Of a stretch of 64,000 bases of DNA, positions 1 through 11,063 are shown piece after piece. The DNA comes from Tritrichomonas musculus. Its lineage: Eukaryota > Parabasalia > Tritrichomonadida > Tritrichomonadidae. The stretch lies in the NCBI GenBank assembly GCA_039105265.1, contig JAPFFF010000024.1, positions 1,162,919-1,226,918 of the forward strand, read 5' to 3'. The position numbers were made by a program, and so were the translations under genes. Under the pieces are notes generated by a model. It was not told the origin of the DNA. It was given only the letters and a program-made list of their open reading frames with translations, and did not search any database. The first letter of the stretch is position 1. Every line of letters starts with the position of its first letter.

Positions 1-1
1 T

Positions 2-667
2 GATCAATTTTATAAAGAAAATGATGTAATAATGACATGGGGAGATAAAACAACAATAGTAAGTAGATCACATATGCAGCGAATCATTGATACAAAAGAA
101 GGAAATGAAAATACTTATCCTAAAGTAATTGCAGAGGCATTAGCTGAAAATAATTCAATTCCGAGAGATCATCTGATTCTTGTAACGGATGGGAAAGTGA
201 CTCATTCAGATATTGAAATATGCGACACAATTATAGGCAATAACAATATTCGATTTAAATATGTAACAACTTATGTTATTGGAAGCGGAGGCGATTTATC
301 TGTTGGAACTTCTTTCTCACGTGATTGTGAAAGTAAAACATTTGAAATTAAACCAAATTCAAAAAGAGTATTTATTGGAGCTACTGAAATAGATTTCGCT
401 GTTTTGGATTCTGTAGATCAAATAAATGATAATAATCAATTTAAAGCCAATTTTGAATCTCTGTTTAATGCTACAAAACAAAAAATGATGGGAACACCTG
501 GAAATGAAAATTTAAGGAATAAATTTGAAAGTTTGAAAGAGAGAATAGCTTTATCAGGAAATCTTGACTCTGAATCTGACCGTAAAATTTCGGTTTTGAT
601 TGGAATGGCTTCAGGAACAATAAAGAATATTTTTGATATCGATACAATTTGTGCAATGAAAAAATAA
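2..667 (+). CDS. vWA-domain protein, 3' part
   Basis: The frame is open from base 2, before the first visible ATG at 32, so the gene very likely begins outside the window and only its C-terminal part is seen. The segment ILVTDGKVTHSD resembles the strand and loop of a von Willebrand factor A domain, and the alternating hydrophobic strands around it (YVTTYVIGSGG) fit the rest of that fold. After it comes a charged helical tail ending in AMKK. vWA domains mediate metal-dependent protein binding; a partner cannot be named here. No signal peptide or membrane segment is visible in the part present. Neighbouring genes give no functional clue. The domain call is from motif reading only. Confidence 0.6.
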   Translation, partial: DQFYKENDVIMTWGDKTTIVSRSHMQRIIDTKEGNENTYPKVIAEALAENNSIPRDHLILVTDGKVTHSDIEICDTIIGNNNIRFKYVTTYVIGSGGDLSVGTSFSRDCESKTFEIKPNSKRVFIGATEIDFAVLDSVDQINDNNQFKANFESLFNATKQKMMGTPGNENLRNKFESLKERIALSGNLDSESDRKISVLIGMASGTIKNIFDIDTICAMKK

Positions 668-751
668 AAAAACTATTAATTATTAAGTTAAGGGTCTTGT
701 CATATATCAAATTAATAAATTTTTTTTTCTCATTTTTTATCGTATTTCTTT

Positions 752-1318
752 TTATGCATATACTAGATAACCAATATTTAAAGTCCATAAAAAAAAATAA
801 AATATTTTATTTGGTGGCAACATTAGATATGGCATATTAGAGTAAAAATATTGATTTGATATTGGGTTAATTGGACTAAAATATGCAGGAATATTTGGGG
901 CTTGTTGAGGCTGAAATTGAAAATTAGTAAAAAAGTATGGGTTCAACATTGGATAATAATTTGGAGGAGGCAAAAGATTTAATTGTCAATAAATATCGAA
1001 ACACGGGTTTTGTGGAGTAAAACAAGAGCTATTATATGTTGATTTATGATAAATACTTGAATCATAAATACTAAGGAGTTCAATCGCATATTTTTGCGTG
1101 ATTTTCGAAAGATAATGGATAAATTGTTTCAGATCAATTGCATAAATTTGCTCACTTGAAAGAATTCTTCTCGTCGTTCTCTCGATTTCTTCTTCATCGT
1201 TTTGGAAAAAAATAAATTGACTTTGGAGTGTTGAAATTTTCAATATGCAAAACTTGATTTTTTGATAATGTATTTGGCCAACAAACAAAAACAGTTTTTT
1301 TCTTTTTTGTGAATTATT
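752..1318 (-). pseudogene. Decayed hypothetical gene fragment
   Basis: On the minus strand the frame is open from 1318 down to 752 except for one in-frame TGA at 986-988. The upstream part is an ordinary mixed, helical sequence (for example RRILSSEQIYAIDLKQF); the downstream part is rich in Pro, Asn, Tyr and Phe (PPPNYYPMLNPYF). No in-frame ATG exists upstream of the break, so there is no plausible start. I do not recognise the family. It could be the remnant of a small gene with a low-complexity tail, or a chance open stretch; a single stop in about 180 codons of AT-rich DNA slightly favours a remnant. Confidence 0.25.
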
Positions 1319-1524
1319 TCATTATAGAGTCGATTTTGGATAGTTATATCATAAAATACTTATTTGTAATGACAATACAAATTAAATTATTTTTAAAGGC
1401 ATACATTACCAAAGTTGATCCGGCAATTATATATTATTTTTGTAAAATGTTATCCATATCCTAATAAACTGCTTGCACTTTACATCAAAAATACAAATAT
1501 CTGGAAATAATTTTAAATTTTTTA

Positions 1525-2505
1525 CTATGATATCCTGCATTTTGTTTCTTTAATCTTTTTCTCATCAATTTCATTTTTAAAATCTGTTGCTTTTTCTTTT
1601 TTTAATTTCAGAGAAAAGCATCCGAAAAATGCATATTTATCTACTTCAGTGCTTTTTGATTGAATATCAACGTCAATTAATGATGAGCAATCTTCAAAGG
1701 CAGAATCTGCAACATGTGTAACTGAAGGGGGAATAGAAATATGAGAAAGAGATTTGCAATTTCTAAATGAACGGTAATCTAATATTTCTACAGAAGATGG
1801 AATAACAATATCTCTGAGTGCTGTGCAGTTATCGAAACAAGATACCCCAATGGAAGTTAAAGATGGAGGAAGCGATATAAACTGTAATGATGAGCATCCA
1901 TGAAAAGTTTGGACTAAATGAGTTATAGATGATGGTAATTCAAATGAAACAGTCTCTAATGACTTGCAGCCTAAAAAGGTTCCATCAAACATTTCTTTTA
2001 CAGTTGACGGAATTGTTATCTTTGTTAATGAAAGACATCCTGAAAAAGCATAATAACCAATTGTATTTACTGATGCAGGAATTATTATATTTTCCAAACT
2101 TTGACAAGAGTAAAATGTGTTATCATCAATTTCTGTTATTGAGGATGGAAGCTGTATTTCTTTTAATAATTTACATTCATGAAATGCATAACTTTTAATC
2201 GATGTTACTGATGATGGTATTGTAATGTGAGTCAAAAAATGGCAACCAGCAAATGCAAAAGATCCTATTTTGGCACATATTGATGGGGATTCAAATGTAA
2301 CATTTCGCATTTGACTCAATAAAAATGATGCTCTCCCAATTGATACAACAGTAGATGGAATTTTGAATTCAGTTAATTCAGAACCTTTGAAAGAATGATA
2401 TGTAATCTTTATGCCTTTTTGATGGAATAAAAAGTCAACCAATTTCTTATTATTATTATGCACAGCAAGATATAATAATGAAACTTTATTAAAATTATTA
2501 AATGA
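1525..2505 (-). CDS. Ankyrin-BspA (LRR_5) protein, lacks start codon
   Basis: The frame is open from 2505 to the stop at 1525. It begins with half an ankyrin repeat (LLYLAVHNNNKKLVDFLF) and passes directly into about ten BspA-type leucine-rich repeats of 23 residues with the consensus IPSSVTSIGxxAFxxCxSL. No ATG lies upstream of the repeats in this frame; the first ATG falls inside the first LRRs. It is 70 bp downstream of a DUF3447/ankyrin gene on the same strand whose ankyrin region stops abruptly, and the 70 bp between also reads as ankyrin-like fragments with stops. The likely explanation is that both were one DUF3447-ankyrin-BspA gene that has been broken. BspA repeats bind proteins and occur on trichomonad surfaces, but no signal peptide or membrane segment is visible here. 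Confidence 0.6.
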   Translation of the reverse strand, partial: SFNNFNKVSLLYLAVHNNNKKLVDFLFHQKGIKITYHSFKGSELTEFKIPSTVVSIGRASFLLSQMRNVTFESPSICAKIGSFAFAGCHFLTHITIPSSVTSIKSYAFHECKLLKEIQLPSSITEIDDNTFYSCQSLENIIIPASVNTIGYYAFSGCLSLTKITIPSTVKEMFDGTFLGCKSLETVSFELPSSITHLVQTFHGCSSLQFISLPPSLTSIGVSCFDNCTALRDIVIPSSVEILDYRSFRNCKSLSHISIPPSVTHVADSAFEDCSSLIDVDIQSKSTEVDKYAFFGCFSLKLKKEKATDFKNEIDEKKIKETKCRIS

Positions 2506-2575
2506 TTAAATTTTACCAACATTAATAAGCAAGAATAGAAATTCCACTGTTAACAAAAAAATAATTTGAATTATA

Positions 2576-3700
2576 TTAATAATTGAAACAGAAATATCGC
2601 AAAATATCACTATTAAGAACAATTTTGTTATTTAGATCTATTCCTTGGTTTTGTAATAAAAAATGTATCATTGAATCATATTCATATTGAAATATATAAT
2701 ATGGAATATAAGGGCATTGATTGATGTCTATTGGCATGAATTCATAATTATGATAATGAAAACAATATGCAAATATATTATTTTGGAAATTTCTTATTTT
2801 TTCTGGCTCTATAATGTAATTGTCAAGAAAATAATATGTGATTTCATTATGATGGCATTTGATTGATTCTTCTAAAATTTGTTGATAATTCGTTTTTTCT
2901 GGTTTAACGTTTTCTAGTAAATTTATCATTTCTGCATTTTTTGAATGAATTGCATAAAACCATAATGATTGTGTTAATTTAACATTATTTAATCTTAAAT
3001 ATTGGAAAATTTGAATTGATCCAAAGAACGCTGAATATTCAATTAATGTTGGTTCGTTTTCTATTAAAATGGGATTTGTTTCAAAAATTGATGAATTAAT
3101 TTTGCTTGAAAGATTTATGTTTGCCTGATTTACATAGGTAATAAATTCTTTAACTGAATCATTTCTGATTAATTCGCAGATATATGAATCATTTTCACCA
3201 ATATCACGTTTTTGGTCAAAATCATTAAAAATATTTTCATTAATAGCTAAAAGTTTATTTTCAATTTCTTTTATTTTCATCATATTTCCTGACAATTTTA
3301 TTTCCGGGTAAAAGAATAAAGAGAAACTTTGGTTATTTAAAATATTATTATTCATTTGCAAAATTTGTTTTTTAAAAAGAAAATGAATGATTTTCTTATT
3401 ATTTTTAAATATATTAAATAATTCAGTGTTTGAAATATTTTCTTTAATTTGATTCTCGATAATTGTAATAATTGTTTCAATTTTATCATTAAAATTTTGA
3501 CAACGACAATGATAATCTGCTATTTTTGATACAATTGTAAGCAATTCTTTTAATTCTTCTTGATTTTCAAGATTATTTTGAATCATTGAAGACAAATTCT
3601 GTATTAAGACAGAATTCTCATCAGAAACTTCACTTTCAATAAATTCATGGAGAATATTATATAATTTTTTCTTTTCAGTAAAATATTGCTGAACATCCAT
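2576..3700 (-). CDS. DUF3447/ankyrin-like protein
   Basis: A 374-residue protein starting at an ATG at 3700. The N-terminal half is helical and charged (VQQYFTEKKKLYNIL), and the C-terminal half carries degenerate ankyrin-type helix pairs such as LIEYSAFFGSIQIFQYL followed by the FYAIHSKNAEMINLL type. This is the layout of the DUF3447 family, massively expanded in trichomonads, whose members are thought to be intracellular scaffolds; function is unknown. The C-terminus ends in the middle of the ankyrin region (FLLQNQGIDLNN), and the missing continuation seems to lie in another frame in the next gene down (1525-2505). It is divergent from the BspA gene at 3853, with 152 bp between the two ATGs. 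I see no clear initiator close to its ATG. Confidence 0.75.
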   Translation of the reverse strand: MDVQQYFTEKKKLYNILHEFIESEVSDENSVLIQNLSSMIQNNLENQEELKELLTIVSKIADYHCRCQNFNDKIETIITIIENQIKENISNTELFNIFKNNKKIIHFLFKKQILQMNNNILNNQSFSLFFYPEIKLSGNMMKIKEIENKLLAINENIFNDFDQKRDIGENDSYICELIRNDSVKEFITYVNQANINLSSKINSSIFETNPILIENEPTLIEYSAFFGSIQIFQYLRLNNVKLTQSLWFYAIHSKNAEMINLLENVKPEKTNYQQILEESIKCHHNEITYYFLDNYIIEPEKIRNFQNNIFAYCFHYHNYEFMPIDINQCPYIPYYIFQYEYDSMIHFLLQNQGIDLNNKIVLNSDILRYFCFNY

Positions 3701-3845
3701 AGTATCAAATGTTTGTTGGAAAAAATTTCATAACAAACATTTTATTGAAATTATGAAAAAATATTTTTTGTGTTTCCACAATTCAGAGCTCTCATAGAAA
3801 AAATTGTATTAAATTCTGAAATTTCTTATTGTTATCCTAATACCT

Positions 3846-3850
3846 TCATT
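3846..3850 (+). promoter_or_regulatory. Trichomonad initiator (Inr) candidate
   Basis: TCATT with the putative +1 A at 3848, five bases before the ATG at 3853. Trichomonas initiators read TCA(C/T)(A/T) and sit very close to the start codon, so both sequence and spacing fit. The motif is short and common in AT-rich DNA; position is the main support. Confidence 0.55.
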
Positions 3851-3852
3851 TA

Positions 3853-6537
3853 ATGCAAAAATCCAGTGTCAATCAAAAATCAAAAATGTTCAAGCTTTCT
3901 ATTTCACCAACATTTCGTAAAACAAAATATTTTGTTTTCAGAAATAAGAAATACCCTTTTGATTATGACATATTTAATAAGAATTCTTATTTTTTTGTTG
4001 AAAATAAAAATCAATATGATAATGTTGAATATATTGATCTTTTTAATGAAAAAGAGTCTGAAGTATTTCAAAATATTACAGATAAAGCAATTACAGATTT
4101 CATATCTCTGATGCAAAATAAAGAATGCCAAATCGATATTTCGGATATACATTATATTCAATACCTTTCACAAAAATTTAAAGCCGAAACATTATCACAA
4201 GATATTTCAAATATGATATCAATCCATGCCAATGAGCTGGTATTAGACCATCTTTTATTCAAACTTGAAATAAATAAACAGAATAATGACGATTTTTTAA
4301 TTCTTTCTGAAGATATCATTAGTGTTGCTAAAAATTTAATTAAATTTGTAAATGAGGATAGAATTATCAAAATGCCCATTCAAAATTTATATCAAATTCT
4401 TACAGAATATTATTCGCGTTTTTATTCGGAAAAAAATAGTTGTGAAGAAGAAGAGTTGTCAATCATAAATTTTTTATTCAGATGTATTGAAAAAGTTGGT
4501 TCGGATGCTTCAATTTTGTTTTCAATTCATTCATTTGAAAAACATCAAACAATGATAATAAAAAGACTACTGCGTGATTATTCAAATGTATTTAAATTCG
4601 ATTTAATTCCTGATCAACTTTTAACATTTTCAATTCACATGTCAAATGAAAACCGCCAAATGAAAAGCATTGATTTTTTTCAATTTTCTTTGGATATGAA
4701 TTTATCATTCGAACATTCAGATGAAGAAAGATTAAATCTAAATTTAACGAATATTAAGCATTTCAGGTGTTATCAAAATTATTCAAAAATGGCTCCAGCT
4801 TTGAAATTTTCAGAAGTAAAAAATTTTGAATTTTCAACTGAAATTTTCAATAAAAAAATTCAATCATCAACTTATGAAATTCTGTCAGAAGATAGTTCTA
4901 TCAACAGTAGCACTTTTTATCCTAATTGCACTTCGATTACAAAGCTAGTAATTCCATCATCAGTGAAAACAATTGGAAGTGGCGCTTTTCAGAATTTAAC
5001 TTTTCTTGAAGAAGTCGAATTCAATCCTTGCTCAACTAGTTTTGATTCAAATGCATTTGACAAATGCAAAACAGTAAAGCATTTGATAATATCACATCTA
5101 GCAACAAAGATAGAGAGGTTTAATATCAATCATCGTGAACAAATAACTTCAATAGCAATTCCATCATCAGTTATGTTCATTTGTAGCAATGCTTTTGAAG
5201 GTTTTAAATCACTTGTTAATATCGAAATTCCACCATCAGTATCATCTATTTGTAGTTATGTTTTTGCAAACTGTTCATCATTGAAACATGTTTCATTACC
5301 ATCATCAATAGTATCAATTGAGGAGCATGCTTTTGATAATTGTATATCTCTGAGCCAGATTTCAATTCCTTCATCAGTTACATCAATTGAACCGCACTCA
5401 TTTAAAAACTGCTCGTCATTAAAAAATATTTCAATTCCTACGTCAATAAAATCTATTGGAGATTATGCTTTCTCTGGTTGTTCATCATTACTTGAATTTC
5501 AAATACAGCCGTCAGTTGAATCAGTTGGTTCTTATGCCTTTTCAGACTGTTCATCACTTACTCGAGTTGAAATTCAATCAAATTTGTTTTCAATTGATGA
5601 TTATATGTTCGCTAACTGTTCATCATTAAAGCAAATCAGAATTCCATCTTCAGTGTTATCAATAGGCAATTTTGCATTTTCATGTTGTTCATCATTGACT
5701 GATCTCGCGATTCCACCATCGGTAACTTCAATTGGTGATAATGCCTTTTCAGAATGCTCATCGTTAACAATGATTAAAATTCCATCATCAATTGAAATGA
5801 TTGGTCATTCTATCTTTTCAAAATGTTCATCATTAAAAGAAGCTGAAATATCTTCATCAATTCCATCAATAAACAAAAATTTATTTATGGATTGTTCGTC
5901 TCTTTGTCGATTAGTTATTCCTTCATCAGTCGTATCAATTGAAGAAAACGGATTCTATGGATGCTCTTTGTTAAATGAAATCATCATCCCGCAATCAGTT
6001 AAAATAATAAAAAGTTATGCTTTTTATGGATGTAATTCACTCATTGAAATTACAATTCCATCATCAGTTACTTCAATTTGTAGTCATGCTTTTTCGAATT
6101 GCTCATCACTCATTAAAGTTGACATCCAATCAGATTTGAAAAGCATTGCCAGTAACACTTTCTTCAGATGCTCATCATTGAAACAAATTAATATGCCACA
6201 ATCAGTTGAATCAATTGAATCAAATTCTTTTTATAAATGTTCATCTTTGGTTCAAATTGAAATTCCAATCTCAGTAACATCAATTTCTGAAAATGCTTTT
6301 TGTGAATGCTCTTCATTGAAGCAAATTACAATACCTCAATTAGTTGAAACCATTGGAAAAAATGCCTTTAGTGGTTGTTCATCATTAAATCAAGTTGAAA
6401 TTTTATCATCATTAAAATCGATTAGTGAATATGTATTTAGTGGATGTTCATCTCTAATTCATATTTCAATTCCATATTCAGTTGCAGATATTAAGGAAAG
6501 TGCTTTTTTGTGGATGAGCTTCCATCATCACTGTTAA
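3853..6537 (+). CDS. BspA-type LRR protein, N-terminal and main part
   Basis: 894 residues from an ATG that directly follows an initiator-like TCATT. Residues about 20-120 look like a diverged BTB-like domain (KKYPFDYDIF, then a run of helices up to YIQYLSQKFKAETL). Residues about 120-340 are helical, and from about 345 on there are some 23 BspA-type LRR_5 repeats (IPSSVTSIGDNAFSECSSL type, 23 residues each). There is no signal peptide or membrane segment, so it may be intracellular rather than a surface adhesin. The frame ends in a non-repeat tail (LWMSFHHHC), while the repeats continue in the next frame from 6510. A short deletion after TTTTTTGTGGATG (around 6503-6515) explains this, since it removes the expected CSSL segment of one repeat. 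It may be a recent break in the gene or an assembly error. Confidence 0.8.
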   Translation: MQKSSVNQKSKMFKLSISPTFRKTKYFVFRNKKYPFDYDIFNKNSYFFVENKNQYDNVEYIDLFNEKESEVFQNITDKAITDFISLMQNKECQIDISDIHYIQYLSQKFKAETLSQDISNMISIHANELVLDHLLFKLEINKQNNDDFLILSEDIISVAKNLIKFVNEDRIIKMPIQNLYQILTEYYSRFYSEKNSCEEEELSIINFLFRCIEKVGSDASILFSIHSFEKHQTMIIKRLLRDYSNVFKFDLIPDQLLTFSIHMSNENRQMKSIDFFQFSLDMNLSFEHSDEERLNLNLTNIKHFRCYQNYSKMAPALKFSEVKNFEFSTEIFNKKIQSSTYEILSEDSSINSSTFYPNCTSITKLVIPSSVKTIGSGAFQNLTFLEEVEFNPCSTSFDSNAFDKCKTVKHLIISHLATKIERFNINHREQITSIAIPSSVMFICSNAFEGFKSLVNIEIPPSVSSICSYVFANCSSLKHVSLPSSIVSIEEHAFDNCISLSQISIPSSVTSIEPHSFKNCSSLKNISIPTSIKSIGDYAFSGCSSLLEFQIQPSVESVGSYAFSDCSSLTRVEIQSNLFSIDDYMFANCSSLKQIRIPSSVLSIGNFAFSCCSSLTDLAIPPSVTSIGDNAFSECSSLTMIKIPSSIEMIGHSIFSKCSSLKEAEISSSIPSINKNLFMDCSSLCRLVIPSSVVSIEENGFYGCSLLNEIIIPQSVKIIKSYAFYGCNSLIEITIPSSVTSICSHAFSNCSSLIKVDIQSDLKSIASNTFFRCSSLKQINMPQSVESIESNSFYKCSSLVQIEIPISVTSISENAFCECSSLKQITIPQLVETIGKNAFSGCSSLNQVEILSSLKSISEYVFSGCSSLIHISIPYSVADIKESAFLWMSFHHHC

Positions 6538-7346
6538 CCATAGGTAAAAATGCATTTAGTTGCTTTTCATCATTAATTCAAATTAAAATCCCTTCTTCAA
6601 TAACTTCAATATCTGATTATTCATTTAATCATTGCGAATTGTTATCTAATGTTGAGCTTCCATCAACTTTAACATCAATTGGTGAGAATGCATTTACAGA
6701 CTGTTATTCACTAATAAAAATTGTCATTCCTTCTTCGGTGAAAACAATTGGTGATCATGCTTTTTCGAATTGTACATCACTTACACAAATTGATATTCCA
6801 CCATCAGTAGAAAGAATTGGTAATTATGCATTTCAACAATGCAAGTCGCTGACACAGATTGACCTTCCTTCTTCACTATCAGCAATTAGTGATTATTTGT
6901 TCAAAAATTGCACAAAATTAATTCAAATCACAATTCCTTCTTCTGTAACATCAATTGGTAATTATGCATTTCACAGTTGCTCATCATTAGAAATCATTTT
7001 TATTCCTTCATCAGTAACATCCATTGGAAGTAATGCATTCAATGGTTGTTTGATGTTAAATCAAATCAATATCCCTTCTTCATTATCATGTATTAATGAT
7101 AGAACATTTGATTGTTGCTATTCATTGAATAAAATTGATATCCCAGCATCAGTTTCATCAATTAAAGATTTTGCATTTTTAGACTGTTTATCATTGGAAG
7201 AAATCACATTTAATTCATCAGAAATCTCATTTAATTATCAATCATTTTTCAATTGCAGATCTCTTAAACAAATAAAGGCTTCATCTTCATTTGTTCAAAA
7301 ATATAAAAGCTCTTTTTCATCAGAGATTTCTTTTACGATTTTATAG
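6510..7346 (+). CDS. BspA-type LRR protein, frameshifted C-terminal part
   Basis: A frame of about 278 residues made entirely of BspA-type LRR_5 repeats (about 11-12 units, IPSSVTSIGNYAFHSCSSL type), ending at 7346 after a degenerate last repeat and a short Ser/Phe-rich tail. It has no ATG of its own at the start (the first codon is GTG) and overlaps the end of the preceding frame by 28 bp. Repeat phase shows it is the continuation of the gene at 3853, displaced by a frameshift combined with loss of roughly eight residues. It is unlikely to be translated separately. If the frameshift is a sequencing artefact, the whole gene would encode about 1,160 residues and about 35 repeats. Confidence 0.7.
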   Translation: MDELPSSLLTIGKNAFSCFSSLIQIKIPSSITSISDYSFNHCELLSNVELPSTLTSIGENAFTDCYSLIKIVIPSSVKTIGDHAFSNCTSLTQIDIPPSVERIGNYAFQQCKSLTQIDLPSSLSAISDYLFKNCTKLIQITIPSSVTSIGNYAFHSCSSLEIIFIPSSVTSIGSNAFNGCLMLNQINIPSSLSCINDRTFDCCYSLNKIDIPASVSSIKDFAFLDCLSLEEITFNSSEISFNYQSFFNCRSLKQIKASSSFVQKYKSSFSSEISFTIL

Positions 7347-7577
7347 TATCTATTTATGAACAGAATATGTAAATTCCTTTTAAATTATTTTTAATTGTAA
7401 ATACTGGTAAAACAAAGATTAATTAATCAATAATTACTTATTATTAAACATTTTTTAATAATTAATTAATTATAAATTAATTATTATTTATATAATAATT
7501 ATGAATTAATTAACTATTTATTTATTTATTTATCAATTATTTAATTATTTAATTGTTAATTTATTAATTAATAATTA
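7347..7577. other. AT-rich spacer, no gene seen
   Basis: Simple AT-rich sequence between the BspA gene and the foldback element, with many ATTA/TAAT runs. I see no coding or structured signal in it. Confidence 0.5.
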
Positions 7578-7605
7578 CAGATACTAATTTTATATCGTAA
7601 CGTTA

Positions 7606-7637
<32 letters not shown>

Positions 7638-9305
7638 AAAATTTTAAAATATAAAAATCTAATTTTCTAAATATTTATTGAAGATAATTTATTATAAATT
7701 ATATCCATATATTTGTTACATTATAATTAATGTATCATATCATAATAAATATGAGATTCTTCCATATTGAGTGAGTTTTTCATTAAATTAATCAAAAAAA
7801 TAAAAAAGAATTATTTCGTGATATATCGAATCACCTTTCAATTTAAACAAATATATAGCATCTATATACAATAACTCTTAATATTTCTTCATAGTGATTA
7901 ATTGTGAAACAATTCGATTGTGATAAAATAGAACAAAACAAAACTAAACGACAGTTTTAAAATTATATAAAAAAATAAATGTATCTTTTTAGCAAGCTTA
8001 AGTTATTAAAATCAATTGATATTTTAATATATATAACCCATATTATAAATAAGTATGTGTCCGGATTAAATTCCATTGTTTATGTTTTCTTTCTTATGAA
8101 AATTATCGATTATTTGTTTTTTAAATTTCTCAAATAATAATACCTTAGTAATTTTTATTATAATCAGTATTATCTTCAATCATTCGGTATTAATTGCATA
8201 AAACAGCTTATATTTTTCTAATAATTCATGAAAATAATATTTTGTAAATGAGATATGTGTATTTTGATTGAAACAAGCTAAATTTCATAAATATTACAAA
8301 CGTACATGAAAACTTTTTTATTTATTATTTTCGAAGAGAATTTTATATATCAAATGTTTTAGGCTAATATTTAGATATTAAAGACTCGTTAAGAGACTTT
8401 TATTCCTTTTTCAATCATACTTTTTTATAAAAAAGAATTATTTTTTTAACATTCCATTTTTCATAAAATCAACTCAATAATACAAATTGAAACATTTATC
8501 ATGGCATTTATTTGTCTCTATCAATGTTTTAATTCTATTTGTTTTCTGAAAATAGTAAACAAAAATTTGGCGAAAATAAGAATTTTAAACTTTTCGCAGT
8601 TGTTCGAATAATTTAACTTTTTTTGTTCTCCTTTCTATTCTTTCATGATATAATTATTAATATTATTGATAGTTCACTGTCAACTATTATAACATATTTG
8701 AGATTTTGGAAAAAATCCTATAGGAAGTTTTAAAAATAGATCTCCTTGAATTTGATTTTATATTTGAAAAATATACTTAATTAAACGATCTTCTTGAATT
8801 CAAAAGTAAATGTTAGAATTATAAATGCATTGAATTATGCCTATAAATTTAAAAATATGGTATTTTTTACATTTAATAAGGATTATTCATAGAAATACGA
8901 TATTTTATTTTTTATATAATTTTAAAACTGTCGTTTAGTTTTGTTTTGTTCTATTTTATCACAATCGAATTGTTTCACAATTAATCACTATGAAGAAATA
9001 TTAAGAGTTATTGTATATAGATGCTATATATTTGTTTAAATTGAAAGGTGATTCGATATATCACGAAATAATTCTTTTTTATTTTTTTGATTAATTTAAT
9101 GAAAAACTCACTCAATATGGAAGAATCTCATATTTATTATGATATGATACATTAATTATAATGTAACAAATATATGGATATAATTTATAATAAATTATCT
9201 TCAATAAATATTTAGAAAATTAGATTTTTATATTTTAAAATTTTTCTTAAAAAAATAATATAGTTACGATAAAAAAATTATGTTACGATATAAAATTAGT
9301 ATCTG
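7578..9305. mobile_element. Foldback transposon with ~403-bp inverted arms
   Basis: The left arm (7578-7980) and right arm (8903-9305) are reverse complements over almost their whole length. Each outer end reads CAGATACTAATTTTATATCG from the outside inward. The left arm carries a 28-base T run (7606-7633) where the right arm has a short different AT segment. The 920 bp between the arms hold no ORF, so the element is non-autonomous. Long arms without coding capacity recall non-autonomous Mutator-like or foldback elements, but the flanks are too AT-rich to define a target duplication, so the superfamily stays open. Confidence 0.8.
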
Positions 9306-10827
9306 AAATTATTTAATTAATTAATAAATTAAGTATTATTTATTAAATAATTATTTATTAATTAATTAATTATTTATTTATTAATTATTTATTAATTATT
9401 TAATTAATTATTTAATTAATTATTTATTTATTATTTAATTAATAATTTATTTATTTATCATTTAATTATTTATTTATTAATTATTTATTTATTAATTAAT
9501 TAATTATTAATTATTTATTTATTAATTATTTATTAATTATTTATTTATTAATTATTTATTTATTTATTAATTCATTAATTATTATTTAATTATTTATTTA
9601 TTTATTTATTAATTATTTATTTATTTTTTATTTTTTTTATTTATTAATTTATTATTTATTTATTAATTAATTATTTATTTATTAATTAATTATTTATTTA
9701 TTTATTTCTTAATTATTTAATTATTTATTTATTTATTAATTATTTATTTATTTATTTATTTATGTATTAATTATTTATTTATTTATTAATTAATTAATTA
9801 ATTATTTTTTTATTTATTAATTATTTATTTATTTATTATTTATTTATTTATTATTTTTTTATTTATTAATTAATTATTTATTTATTTATTATTTATTTAT
9901 TTATTTATTATTTATTTATTTATTAATTATTTATTTATTAATTATTTATTTATTAATTAATTATTTATTAATTAATTAATTAATTATTTATTTATTTATT
10001 AATTAATTAATTATTTATTTATTTATTAAATATTTATTTATTTATTAATTATTTATTTATTTATTTATTAATTAATTAATTATTAATTATTTATTTATTT
10101 ATTAATTATTTTTTCATTTATTAATTATTTAATTATTTATTTATTTATTTATTATTTATTTATTATTTATTTATTATTTATTTATTTATTATTTATTTAT
10201 TTATTATTATTTACTTATTTATTATTTATTTATTTATTATTTATTTATTATTTATTTATTTATTATTTATTTATTTATTATTTATTTATTTATTTATTAA
10301 TTATTATTAATTAATTATTATTTAATTAATTATTATTTAATTATTTATTTATTAATTAATTATTTATTTATTAATTAATTATTTAATTAATTATTTATTT
10401 ATTTATTTATTTATTATTCATTTATAAATTAATTAATTATTTATTTATTTATTTATTGATTAATTAATTATTTATTTATTAATTATTTATTTATTAATTA
10501 TTTATTTATTAATTATTTATTTATTAATTAATTAATTATTTATTTATTTATTTATTTATTAATTAATTATTTATTAATTAATTATTAATTTATTAATTAA
10601 TTATTAATTTATTAATTATTTATTAATTATTTATTAATTATTTATTTATTTATTAATTATTTATTTATTAATAATTTATTTATTATTTATTTATTTATTA
10701 TTTAATTATTTAATTATTTATTAATTATTTATTAATTATTTAATAATTTAATAATTTATTTAATTATTTAATAAATTTTTTTTTAATTATTTAATTAATT
10801 ATTTATTTAATAATTTATTAATTTATT

Positions 10828-10858
<31 letters not shown>

Positions 10859-11063
10859 AATTAATTATTTATTTATTAATTATTTATTTATTACTTAATT
10901 ATTTATTAATTAATTAATTATTAATTAATTAATTATTAATTAATTAATTATTTATTTATTAATTATTTAATTATTTATTTATTTAATAATTTAATAATTT
11001 AATTAATTATTTATTTATTTATTATTTATTTATTTATTATTTATTTATTAATTAATTAATTAT
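9306..11063. repeat. Degenerate TTTA/TTAA low-complexity tract
   Basis: About 1.75 kb composed almost only of TTTA, TTAA and ATTA words with irregular phase and occasional substitutions. It starts directly at the right end of the foldback element. It looks like an old, mutated tetranucleotide satellite, in contrast to the perfect (AAAT)n tract near 31 kb. No coding capacity. Confidence 0.85.

Noticed and set aside
2506-2575. A spliced intron joining the ankyrin and BspA frames
   Set aside because: The stretch lacks the trichomonad intron ends (GTATGT-like start and ACTAACACACAG-like end).
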